From: Psychrobacter sp. I-STPA10
GTDB lineage: Bacteria; Pseudomonadota; Gammaproteobacteria; Pseudomonadales; Moraxellaceae
DNA: 64,000 bases
Reading direction: 5' to 3'
NCBI RefSeq assembly: GCF_021012795.1
Contig: NZ_VFYU01000007.1
Span: 1-64,000, forward strand
This document shows positions 56,112 through 64,000 of the stretch, piece after piece. The notes beneath the pieces were generated by a model. That model did no database searches. It saw only the letters and a list, made by a program, of their open reading frames with translations, and was not told where the DNA came from. The position numbers and the translations under genes are program-made. The first letter of the stretch is position 1. Every line of letters begins with the position of its first letter.

Positions 56112-56248
56112 TATAGTCGAAACAATATAAATATAAATATCAATACAAATATCAATACAAAACTGTTACGTTGGCAGCCTCGCTTACAGTACTATAGGTA
56201 CATTTTCACTCGGCTTTTACGTAACAGTAGTATTTTGCATCGACTATA
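56112..56248. repeat. MITE-like palindromic element, family B copy 2
   Basis: Perfect 9-bp ends TATAGTCGA (56112-56120) and TCGACTATA (56240-56248). Inside, CTGTTACG (56163) and CGTAACAG (56220) bracket a palindromic core with GCCTCGCTTACAGTACT and TTTTCACTCGGC, matching the core at 7683-7790. It fills most of the metZ to dehydrogenase gap. Confidence 0.65.
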
Positions 56249-56376
56249 AAATTTTTGGGTAAAAAGGTGATTTGTTAAAAGTCAAAACATCTATTATACG
56301 CCTACTTTATCAACTTTTTAGCAAAATGCTTATTCCATATTCTCAATACAACCATACCGCCTACACTGAGGTACTT

Positions 56377-57333
56377 ATGACCCAAGCAAATCCAACTCAT
56401 CATACAAACACCAACAAATCTTCCATCACCCAGACCATATCCACTGAAATAAAAAGTGTTAGTTTTATTGGACTTGGAGCAATGGGCTACTTAATGGCAA
56501 CTCATTTGGTGGGCAAATTTGATACGGTCATGGTTTATAATCGTACTTCAGCCAAAGCCGAACAACATGCTAAAGAGTTTGGTTCACAAGCGGTCAGTCT
56601 TGAGCAAGCTGCCACTGCTGATGTAATTTTTTCGTGCCTGCCAACCAGCAATGAAGTGGATGCCATTATTGCAAAGGTCTTGCCTCATATACACTCAGGT
56701 AGCGTTTGGGTGGATTGTACCAGTGGCGTGCCTGCACAAGCAAAAGCAGCAAATACCAAGCTACAACAACAAGGCTGCTACTTTTTAGATGCGCCTGTCT
56801 CAGGGCAAACCACAGGGGCAAAAGCAGGTACGCTTACTGTCATGGTAGGCGGTGAAGCACAAGCACTCAACCATGCTTACCCTGCCATTGATTGCTTTGC
56901 AGGACTGATTGAACATGTGGGGGCATCAGGTGCAGGCTTTGCGGTTAAAGCAGTCAATAACACTCTATTTGCTATCAATGCGTGGGCATGTGCTGAAGGC
57001 TTGAGCGTGTTAAAAGCACATGGTGTCAATCCCAGTTCTGCCCTCACTTGTATTAATCATTCAAGTGGGCAAAGTATGGCTTCCTCAAACACCTTTCCAA
57101 ATCGCATCATTAACCGTCAATTTCCCAAAACTTTTACCATTGATTTGATGGCAAAAGACTGCGGCATCGCCATGGATTTACAATCTGAAAAAAAACTACC
57201 CACACCTGTCATGGCACAAGTCGCCAGTCTAATACGAGCTGCCAGCATGCAGCATGACATAGGCAGTGCTGATTTTTCTGAATTTGCCAAATTTTATGAG
57301 TCATGGACAACCCTCACCCTGCAAGATGAGTAA
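56377..57333 (+). CDS. NAD(P)-dependent oxidoreductase, 3-hydroxyisobutyrate dehydrogenase family
   Basis: 318 aa from ATG at 56377, which has TGAGG 7 bp upstream; a TTG start at 56272 would add 35 residues that look non-coding. Rossmann motif SFIGLGAMGYLMATHLV, substrate-binding DAPVSGQTTGAKAGTLTVMVGG and catalytic Lys in VKAVNNTLFA. The family reduces or oxidises beta-hydroxy acids such as 3-hydroxyisobutyrate or tartronate semialdehyde; the substrate cannot be told here. Confidence 0.9.
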   Translation: MTQANPTHHTNTNKSSITQTISTEIKSVSFIGLGAMGYLMATHLVGKFDTVMVYNRTSAKAEQHAKEFGSQAVSLEQAATADVIFSCLPTSNEVDAIIAKVLPHIHSGSVWVDCTSGVPAQAKAANTKLQQQGCYFLDAPVSGQTTGAKAGTLTVMVGGEAQALNHAYPAIDCFAGLIEHVGASGAGFAVKAVNNTLFAINAWACAEGLSVLKAHGVNPSSALTCINHSSGQSMASSNTFPNRIINRQFPKTFTIDLMAKDCGIAMDLQSEKKLPTPVMAQVASLIRAASMQHDIGSADFSEFAKFYESWTTLTLQDE

Positions 57334-57438
57334 CGTTATCTAGACTTAGATTTAGATATAATAATGCCAAACGTAGCCAACAAACATGAATTTTTTTAAA
57401 ATACTTCATCCATTATGATGCGCTAAGGTTGACCCACT

Positions 57439-59151
57439 TTGCAAAAGCTGACTTTTACATTTATTTTTGATGCTTCATATTCAGATAATAAGGCAGCTCA
57501 GCACTGTTTTTTACAGCTTGTTGTCTGCTTTAGCCTCATCATTACAGTTGCGTTATTAACTGGCTGTCAAAGTCTGCCCAAAACCCCACATACACCGCAA
57601 AGTATTGCTTTGGGTAGTAATCTTGCTCAAATATATGCAGACCCGAGCTATCAGCCAAACTCTTTAAGTGCTGCCGTCACAGCTCAAAATCTCAATCACC
57701 CACAACTCTCAGGCTATCATCCTATTGTCACTGGAGCGAGTGCTTTTGCTTCACGTAGTATTTTGACATCCATGGCAAGTAAAAATATCGATGTGCAATA
57801 CTACATTTGGCATAACGATCAGGCAGGACAACTGCTGCTAAAAGATTTATGGGAAGCTGCTGATCGAGGGGTGATTGTGCGCTTACTGTTAGATGACTTT
57901 AATAATAGTGCAGATCTGGATCAACAATTGATTCGCTTTGCCAGTCATCCTAATATTGCAGTACGTTTGGTCAATCCCTTTGTCTATCGCAAGTTTCAAA
58001 CCATCAACTATCTAACCCACTTACGCCGCATTAACCACCGTATGCACAATAAAAGCATGACCTTTGATCGGCAGATTAGTATCATTGGTGGACGTAATAT
58101 TGGCAATGAATATCTCAATAATGATAAAACCAGCCAGTTTGCCGATTTAGACATGCTGTTAATTGGACAGGTGGTGCAAGATATTGATCAAAGTTTTGAG
58201 GAGTATTGGTCATCGCCACTGGCATTTGATATAGAAACATTGGTGACCGCAAAACCATTGAAATCAGACCTCAAGCTCAATGACAAACAACAGATTTCTG
58301 CCTCCTTATTACCCTTAACAACAAAAGCTTTTGTTGCTGGACTTGATAAGATTTATAACAATGGCACAATGGCAAGCAGCTCATCACTGTATATTCAAGC
58401 CATAGAAGACTCATCTATCGATACAGACTTGCTCAACAAAAATATTCCTTTTCGTTGGGCAGTGATAGATTTTGTCAGTGATAAAGTCACCAAACTCAAC
58501 AATAGCACTCCACAAAATACCAACTTAGTACAACAACTACGCACCCTACTAGGTAAGCCCAATGAAAAACTGACGATCATTTCATCTTACTTTGTACCCA
58601 CAAAAGATGGGGTCAATACCCTGATTAACCTTGCCAAACAAGGGGTTGAAGTGAAGATTTTAACCAACTCTTTTAGTGCCACCGATGTCACTGCGGTACA
58701 TTCAGGGTATGCCGAATGGCGACGTTCTTTACTTGCAGCGGGCATACAAATTTATGAGCTAAAGCCAACTGCCTCAGCCGAAAACCGTGAAAACAAATTA
58801 TGGCGAGCACGCAGTCAATCATCAACCAGCCTACATGCGAAGACTTTTGCAGTCGATAATCATCATGTGTTTGTTGGCTCATACAATGTCGATCCTCGCT
58901 CAGCCAATATCAATACAGAACTTGGAGTCATTATTAATGATGATCAGCTTGCAGCGCAGCTACATAATGCGGTCGATGAAAACCTGATGACACAAGCCTA
59001 CCATGTGGTTTTAGGTAAACAAGGGCAACTACAATGGCAAACCATTGAAGATGGTCAATTAGTGACCTATGATGCCGAGCCAAATGTCAACCTCTCTGAT
59101 AAAATTTGGATTAAAGTTATGTCATGGCTACCCATTGACTGGTTACTATAA
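57439..59151 (+). CDS. phospholipase D family lipoprotein, ClsC-like
   Basis: 570 aa. A membrane segment ending in lipobox LLTGC (about 40-44) suggests a lipoprotein. Two HKD motifs: HNKSMTFDRQISIIGGRNIG and HAKTFAVDNHHVFVGSYNVD. IDVQYYIWHNDQAGQLLL and LRINHRMHNKS are typical of the ClsC/YmdC branch of cardiolipin synthases; a hydrolase role is also possible. It starts with TTG with AAGG about 10 bp upstream; no ATG occurs near the signal. Confidence 0.87.
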   Translation: MQKLTFTFIFDASYSDNKAAQHCFLQLVVCFSLIITVALLTGCQSLPKTPHTPQSIALGSNLAQIYADPSYQPNSLSAAVTAQNLNHPQLSGYHPIVTGASAFASRSILTSMASKNIDVQYYIWHNDQAGQLLLKDLWEAADRGVIVRLLLDDFNNSADLDQQLIRFASHPNIAVRLVNPFVYRKFQTINYLTHLRRINHRMHNKSMTFDRQISIIGGRNIGNEYLNNDKTSQFADLDMLLIGQVVQDIDQSFEEYWSSPLAFDIETLVTAKPLKSDLKLNDKQQISASLLPLTTKAFVAGLDKIYNNGTMASSSSLYIQAIEDSSIDTDLLNKNIPFRWAVIDFVSDKVTKLNNSTPQNTNLVQQLRTLLGKPNEKLTIISSYFVPTKDGVNTLINLAKQGVEVKILTNSFSATDVTAVHSGYAEWRRSLLAAGIQIYELKPTASAENRENKLWRARSQSSTSLHAKTFAVDNHHVFVGSYNVDPRSANINTELGVIINDDQLAAQLHNAVDENLMTQAYHVVLGKQGQLQWQTIEDGQLVTYDAEPNVNLSDKIWIKVMSWLPIDWLL

Positions 59152-59213
59152 TGACAACCAATAACTAAAATCAATAACTAAAACCAATCCTTTAATTTAA
59201 TTACATACTGACA

Positions 59214-60593
59214 ATGAAAAAACGATTTGCTTCCAAGCCAACCCATGCTGCTGCTGCTAATATTTATTTGATGCCACCCATGCCTGAGCATAAATCAAAT
59301 GAACATCAGCATCGTATCATGCTTTTTGCCATGCTAAGCAGAGCCATTACCACATTTGACTTTGTATTATATCTGTTTATGGCAGACATCATGATTGCCA
59401 ACTTTTTTTCCCATCATGAAAGTAGCTCAATCATCTCACAAATAGAAATTATTGGATTATTTGCTGTGGGCTATTTATCTAGACCAATTGGTGCAATATT
59501 GCTGGGACAGTATGCGGATATTAAAGGACGAAAATCTGCCCTATTTCTCAGCATACTTTTGATAACCATCAGTACGCTGTTTATTGCTTGTCTACCCACT
59601 TACGCTATGGTAGGTATTATTGCCCCAATATTATTATTAATGAGTCGTATCCTACAGGGCATGGCTTTTAGTGTCTACGCACCTTTAACGTGGACATTTG
59701 TAGCAGAACATCTACCCACACGGCAAATTTCCATAAACTGTAGCTATATCACCGCAAGTTTTATTGCAGGTGTGTTATTTTCAATGCTGTTCTTTATGAT
59801 ACTGATTGGTTCAATGAGTCAAGCATCTCTATATACTTATGGTTGGCGCATTGCGTTTGTCATTGCGGCCTTATTAAACTTAATTATCTTATGGTTATGG
59901 CGATATCTAAGTGAGACCCCAACTTTTTTACAATATCAACAAATCTTATCTATTGAAAAAATTACGCCCACTTTACCGATTAAACGATTGTTTAAAAATC
60001 GCTACAATGACATATTTTTAGCAATAATTTTATCGTCCATTATTTCCAGTTTATTCATTGTTATTGGTCTTATATTACCAGATTTGATTATCCTACATTT
60101 TAGCTTAGATAAAGATTTTCTTAATGTTGCCAATGCAATTGGCATATTTTTTATGCTGCTCGGTTGCATATTCTATGGGCTACTCGCAAATTATAACAAT
60201 GCAGGCAAAGTAATGATGTTTGGTAGTCTACTTTTAATCTTACAAACTTTTGCCTTTTTTTATCAATTAGAAAGTGGTGGCGACTTTATCTTAATCATGT
60301 ATGCCTTATTAGGGTTTTGTACGGGGATTATCGGTATCATACCTGCCATTATTGTACGCATATTCCCCACTGACATACGTCTAACAGGTCTTTGTTTGTC
60401 TTATAATATTGCCTATGCACTGGTAGGAAGTGCGCTACCTTTTGCGCTGGCTTATGCCACTGAGCATGTTAGCTTTACACCTGCGTTATACGTTACTTTT
60501 ATCGGTCTCATTGGTATTATTATTGGGCTGTATCTGGCACGATTACCTGATTTTAAGGACATACCATGTCTATCCACTGACTTACTTGATTAA
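59214..60593 (+). CDS. MFS transporter, metabolite:H+ symporter type
   Basis: 459 aa, twelve predicted helices. The inter-helix motif GQYADIKGRKSALF and SRPIGAILLG are typical of the ProP/citrate-proton branch. TFDFVLYLFMADIMI matches the FD-xxY..F entrance of this family. The substrate (an organic acid or betaine-like compound) is unknown. It is 62 bp downstream of the phospholipase D gene and may be co-transcribed. The ribosome binding site is weak. Confidence 0.87.
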   Translation: MKKRFASKPTHAAAANIYLMPPMPEHKSNEHQHRIMLFAMLSRAITTFDFVLYLFMADIMIANFFSHHESSSIISQIEIIGLFAVGYLSRPIGAILLGQYADIKGRKSALFLSILLITISTLFIACLPTYAMVGIIAPILLLMSRILQGMAFSVYAPLTWTFVAEHLPTRQISINCSYITASFIAGVLFSMLFFMILIGSMSQASLYTYGWRIAFVIAALLNLIILWLWRYLSETPTFLQYQQILSIEKITPTLPIKRLFKNRYNDIFLAIILSSIISSLFIVIGLILPDLIILHFSLDKDFLNVANAIGIFFMLLGCIFYGLLANYNNAGKVMMFGSLLLILQTFAFFYQLESGGDFILIMYALLGFCTGIIGIIPAIIVRIFPTDIRLTGLCLSYNIAYALVGSALPFALAYATEHVSFTPALYVTFIGLIGIIIGLYLARLPDFKDIPCLSTDLLD

Positions 60594-60652
60594 GGCCTAC
60601 TCATTGCCAAATTGGTCAAACAAACCAAATACACTCAAAGGTTTTATAATAC

Positions 60653-61627
60653 ATGCTTGATAATATAAAAGACAAACGCTTCTCCATCGCCCCGATGATA
60701 GATTGGACTACGACAGATTACCGCTACTTTGCTCGTCTATTTAATCCGTACACTTATCTATATACCGAAATGATAAGCACCTCAGCAATATTGCATGGCA
60801 ACACTGAGCGTCTATTACGCTATCACGCTGATGAACACCCGCTGGTGTTACAACTTGGTGGGGCAGATATTGACGAGATGACACGCTGTGCTGAGATTGG
60901 ACAGCAATACGGCTTTGATGAGATTAATATCAATGTCGGCTGCCCCTCCGACCGAGTACAACATAACAAAATCGGGGCGTGTTTGATGGCGGAACCTAAT
61001 ACTGTTGCCGGTTTGGTCAAAAATATGCAAGCAGCGGTTGATATTCCCATTACCGTTAAGCATCGCATTGGCATTGATGACTTTGACAGTTATGAGTTTA
61101 TGTATGATTTTGTCGATACAGTGGCACAGGCAGGCTGTCAGCGTTTTATTGTGCATGCCCGTACTGCATGGCTACAAGGATTAAGTCCGAAACAAAATCG
61201 AGAAATCCCACCGCTACGCTATGATGATGTGTATCGCTTAAAACAAGAATTTCCATCACTGTTTATCGAGATTAACGGTGGTATTACCACCATTGAGGAG
61301 ATAAAACAGCACCTATCCCATGTTGATGGGGTGATGATTGGGCGCGCAGCATACCAAAATCCTTATATTATGGCTGAAGCGATGTGTCTTTGGGGGCAAA
61401 CACCACCAACTCGTGCACAGATACTCACGCAGCTTTATCCTTACCTAGAGCAGCAAGTGGCGAATGGTGAGCCTCTACCCTCGATTGCTCGCCACTTTTT
61501 GGGGTTATTTCAAGGACTGGCAGGGGCACGCAAATGGCGACAAGCGTTAAGTGGTAAGCAAAAGCTGAGTGTAGAAGAGATTCAGCAAGCAGGCGATAGA
61601 GTGCTGGCATTAAATCCTGAGGCTTAA
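60653..61627 (+). CDS. dusA: tRNA-dihydrouridine(20/20a) synthase
   Basis: 324 aa FMN enzyme that reduces uridines 20/20a in the D loop. SIAPMIDWTTTDYRYFARLF, the active-site Cys in ININVGCPSDRVQ, FIVHARTAWLQGLSPKQNREIPPL and the NGGITT phosphate-binding loop are DusA-specific. AAAGG precedes the ATG. Its stop overlaps the CPBP protease stop by 4 bp on the other strand. Confidence 0.95.
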   Translation: MLDNIKDKRFSIAPMIDWTTTDYRYFARLFNPYTYLYTEMISTSAILHGNTERLLRYHADEHPLVLQLGGADIDEMTRCAEIGQQYGFDEININVGCPSDRVQHNKIGACLMAEPNTVAGLVKNMQAAVDIPITVKHRIGIDDFDSYEFMYDFVDTVAQAGCQRFIVHARTAWLQGLSPKQNREIPPLRYDDVYRLKQEFPSLFIEINGGITTIEEIKQHLSHVDGVMIGRAAYQNPYIMAEAMCLWGQTPPTRAQILTQLYPYLEQQVANGEPLPSIARHFLGLFQGLAGARKWRQALSGKQKLSVEEIQQAGDRVLALNPEA

Positions 61628-62469
61628 TAGCCATTTACAGCGATAAATTGCCACATCGCCAAGCCATTATTGATAATATGCAATAGCATTGGTAATAATA
61701 ATGAGCCAGATTTGACCCGAGCCAAACAAAATATCATCGCCAGTACCATGATAGTAGAGATTTCATACAAACCATATTGCAAATGAATCACTGCAAATAG
61801 CACACTACTGATAATACTGGCAAACCAAACTCCCTGAATCCCTGATAACTGCTCACGCAAAGCTGACCATATCAACCCACGAAACATCAGCTCTTCATAA
61901 ATAGGTGCAACCACCACCATGGCAAAGATAATCAGCCAACGAGGATAAGCGGTGTCATATATCAGTCGTAAAAACTCAGTCGGGTCTTCCCCAAGATAGT
62001 AAGTCAAACCTTCACTGGCAAACACAAAGAGCAGCAATACACCCAACATGCCGATTGCCGTACTCAGATTAAATCCTTGAATAGCCAAATATTGACGTAT
62101 CGTAGGCACAGTTAAAGCGTCTGCTTTCTCCACCACTCTATCTACCATCGCCACTGAATCATCTGAATGATGGGGAACTGTTAGCAGCTTTTTTGTAACC
62201 ACATAACGCTGCCAAGCCACCCAGCCAATGCTTACACACAGCATTGCCACGCCCACAAAACATATTGATAACGCTGTCACTGTGCCATTAAGACTACCTA
62301 ACTGAATGGCTTGGGAGAAAGACAGCACATGTGTATAAGGAAATACCAACCATGCCGCCACATACAATCCGATGACTTGCAAGCACCAAAAAACCCCTAT
62401 CAAGGTAATCATCATGATAAGGGTATGGGGTAGAGAAAATAAGGCAGAGTTTGATTGATTTATAGACAA
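61624..62469 (-). CDS. CPBP family intramembrane metalloprotease-like protein
   Basis: 281 aa, about seven to eight helices. The conserved EELMFRG (EExxxR) occurs in the membrane, with the second motif HLQYGLYE and third HIINNGLAM. These are the catalytic residues of the CAAX/abortive-infection protease family. It begins with TTG at 62469; an ATG at 62415 is another possible start. No clear Shine-Dalgarno is visible. The substrate is unknown. Confidence 0.88.
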   Translation of the reverse strand: MSINQSNSALFSLPHTLIMMITLIGVFWCLQVIGLYVAAWLVFPYTHVLSFSQAIQLGSLNGTVTALSICFVGVAMLCVSIGWVAWQRYVVTKKLLTVPHHSDDSVAMVDRVVEKADALTVPTIRQYLAIQGFNLSTAIGMLGVLLLFVFASEGLTYYLGEDPTEFLRLIYDTAYPRWLIIFAMVVVAPIYEELMFRGLIWSALREQLSGIQGVWFASIISSVLFAVIHLQYGLYEISTIMVLAMIFCLARVKSGSLLLPMLLHIINNGLAMWQFIAVNGY

Positions 62470-62581
62470 CTATCGACTTCACTATATTGGGATTGTGCGA
62501 CTATAATCCGACTTTAATAGAGAGATTATAAAGAATGCATCAACAACCATATTTATAAGTCATATCAGTTATTTAGCACCC

Positions 62582-63472
62582 TCACATTTTGACTTGTTCA
62601 GCGATGATATCCATAACCTTTTGTGCCACAGATTCAGGATACTCAAGCGGAAACATATGACCACCTTGATGAATTTGAAAAGCAATATCCAAACGCTTTT
62701 TCACTTTTTGTGGAAATTTATATTTTAAAAATAAACTGTCAGCACCAATAATAAAGCTAACAGGCACAGCAGGGGGCTTATTTGGCGTCAACCAATACCA
62801 AGAAGGATTATTACGAAATACAGCCACTTCTCTTGACTTAGGATAAGTCAACTCATATTGACCATCTTTACGCTGGGTCAAACCATAATCAATATAACCC
62901 TGAAAACAACGCTCATCAAAGTGCTTAAAAAACGATTTGTGACGCAACGATGCATAGGCTTGCTCAGGACTATCCCAAACATCACGGCGATGCTTTGACA
63001 CACCAGCAGGCGACATCTTATCAACCGCCTGACTAAAACCAAATCGATGTCCAAGCTTTGCTAAATGCCACAAAAAGCTACGGTAACCATATATCAATGG
63101 AGGGTCAAGTAAGACTGCCTGTGCAAACCATTTCGGCTGACGATAAATAGCACGTAACGTACACAAAGCACCCAAAGAATGTCCAAGTCCAATCACCTTT
63201 TTTACTTGATGCTCAGCACAAGTAGCTTTGACACTATCAAGGATTTGCTGTACCAATTTATCCCAATGATTGTCCACAGGATATTTATTTTCATCTGCAC
63301 CCATTATGGGTATATAAACCACAGTATATTGTGCCTCTAAGACTGCAAATAGAGGCTGATAAGCTTTACTGGGCATACCATTGGCATGTGCAAAATGGAT
63401 AACTGGCTTGCCAGTTAATTTAGAGACAGGCAGCTTATGTGCCGATTTTTTGCGTAAAAAATTAAACACCAT
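62582..63472 (-). CDS. alpha/beta hydrolase
   Basis: 296 aa from ATG at 63472; GTG at 63475 and GTG at 63469 are also near AAGGAG, and the last has better spacing. Nucleophile elbow GHSLGALC, oxyanion segment IHFAHANGMPSKAY, and C-terminal GGHMFPLEYPE with the catalytic His. Asp is likely in IIGADSLFLK. The product would hydrolyse an ester or similar bond of unknown substrate. No signal peptide. Confidence 0.87.
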   Translation of the reverse strand: MVFNFLRKKSAHKLPVSKLTGKPVIHFAHANGMPSKAYQPLFAVLEAQYTVVYIPIMGADENKYPVDNHWDKLVQQILDSVKATCAEHQVKKVIGLGHSLGALCTLRAIYRQPKWFAQAVLLDPPLIYGYRSFLWHLAKLGHRFGFSQAVDKMSPAGVSKHRRDVWDSPEQAYASLRHKSFFKHFDERCFQGYIDYGLTQRKDGQYELTYPKSREVAVFRNNPSWYWLTPNKPPAVPVSFIIGADSLFLKYKFPQKVKKRLDIAFQIHQGGHMFPLEYPESVAQKVMDIIAEQVKM

Positions 63473-63617
63473 CACTCCTTTATATGATGCCTATTATGTA
63501 CAGCCTGTATATTGGCAAAGCTTTTATTAGTAAAAAACAGTGTTTAGATGGTTGCAAATAAAAAGTAGTTGCAACCATGCTTCTATACACTGTTTTTCGT
63601 CGTTAATGGCGATTCTA

Positions 63618-64000
63618 TTAACGAATTTGCGTCGTATTTTCTTCGTTTACTAAAGAATCTAACTTCATACTAGAACCAATACCTGCACCCATTTTTACTG
63701 CAAAGCGGTCAAATAATTGCTGTATTGGATCAACTGGAGTGTAGTCAACAACATTATCTAGCTGCAACTCTTTTTCAAGCTGACGCATACTGCCACGTTT
63801 ATCAGCCAAGCCCAAAGCAATCGACTGCTCACCTGACCAGAATAATCCCGTAAACAAGTTATTTTGCTCAGGATTTTTTAGGCGATTACCACGACCCTGT
63901 TTTACCGCATCAATGAAGTGCTGATGGGTATCGGCAAGCACACCTTCTACATGTTGTTTCTCAAACTCAGTTAAAGGACGAGACATACTCAAAATATCTT
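63618..64000 (-). CDS. sppA: signal peptide peptidase SppA, C-terminal part (runs off the window)
   Basis: The frame stays open to the window edge, so this is the last 126 or so residues of a longer protein. RPLTEFEKQHVEGVLADTHQHFIDAVKQGR, then LFWSGEQSIALGLADKRGSMRQLEKEL match the C-terminal part of peptidase family S49 (SppA). The catalytic Ser/Lys region lies outside. It degrades cleaved signal peptides in the membrane. Confidence 0.85.
   Translation of the reverse strand, partial: DILSMSRPLTEFEKQHVEGVLADTHQHFIDAVKQGRGNRLKNPEQNNLFTGLFWSGEQSIALGLADKRGSMRQLEKELQLDNVVDYTPVDPIQQLFDRFAVKMGAGIGSSMKLDSLVNEENTTQIR

Noticed and set aside
56272-56376. N-terminal extension (35 residues) of the HIBADH-family dehydrogenase from a TTG
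   Set aside because: The ATG at 56377 has a well-placed TGAGG, and the extra residues do not fit the family.
1-64000. CRISPR array, insertion sequence, prophage or rRNA operon
   Set aside because: No regularly spaced repeats, no transposase, integrase or phage structural genes, and no rRNA-like sequence are visible.

Overview
The window is a stretch of chromosome from a gamma-proteobacterium, most likely Moraxellaceae (Moraxella osloensis / Psychrobacter-like). The reasons are low-to-moderate GC, the styles of the housekeeping proteins, a GlnL/GlnG pair with very long N/H/Q/S-rich linkers, a ketone-body/hydroxybutyrate module, and short palindromic intergenic repeats. This placement is inferred by reading; no database was searched. 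I see no prophage, insertion sequence, CRISPR array or rRNA. One tRNA (Leu, UAG) is present.

Layout. 0.1-3.6 kb: nitrogen two-component system glnL-glnG. 3.7-5.4 kb: AT-rich stretch with two ORFans and tRNA-Leu. 5.5-10 kb: a Ser/Thr kinase divergent from a DUF815 ATPase, then a LemA/M48 protease pair. 10-13.6 kb: GNAT enzyme, MliC-like lipoprotein, two tandem paralogues of unknown function and a DUF6915 protein. 13.7-16.8 kb: dcd, a DUF2804 protein and mrp/apbC; mrp carries a tmRNA 3'-end fragment in frame. 17-22.6 kb: atoE-scoA-scoB-bdhA divergent from a GntP permease, a complete route for taking up hydroxybutyrate and acetoacetate and turning them into acetoacetyl-CoA. 22.7-27.7 kb: DUF21/CBS protein, two small ORFans, EmrE-type pump and metG. 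27.9-32.5 kb: a TrpXYZ-like ABC transporter with two lipoproteins, a structured leader before the second lipoprotein gene and a 26-codon ORF before the permease.

32.7-37.7 kb: a MoxR ATPase and its VWA partner separated by an AT-rich NADAR gene and followed by a YaaW-like protein and a helical partner; this is the most island-like gene set here. 37.8-38.9 kb: a membrane protein and YcgL. 39-45.9 kb: tandem glycine riboswitch with terminator, then gcvT, vapB, vapC, gcvH, a nitroreductase and gcvP. The toxin-antitoxin pair sits inside the glycine-cleavage gene set. 46-48.4 kb: a HigBA-like pair, a decayed VapBC remnant, a lipase-like hydrolase and an anchored ORFan. 48.4-51.4 kb: rnd, recR and ybaB, with a MITE-like repeat between recR and ybaB. 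51.5-54.5 kb: two secreted WG-repeat proteins. 54.7-64 kb: metZ, an HIBADH-family dehydrogenase, a phospholipase-D/cardiolipin-synthase-like lipoprotein, an MFS transporter, dusA, a CPBP protease, an alpha/beta hydrolase and the C-terminal part of sppA running off the window.

The best candidates for something new are the structured leader at 29095-29186 with mutually exclusive helices, the mixed MoxR-NADAR-VWA-YaaW cluster, the tmRNA fragment domesticated inside mrp, and two families of short elements with terminal inverted repeats.
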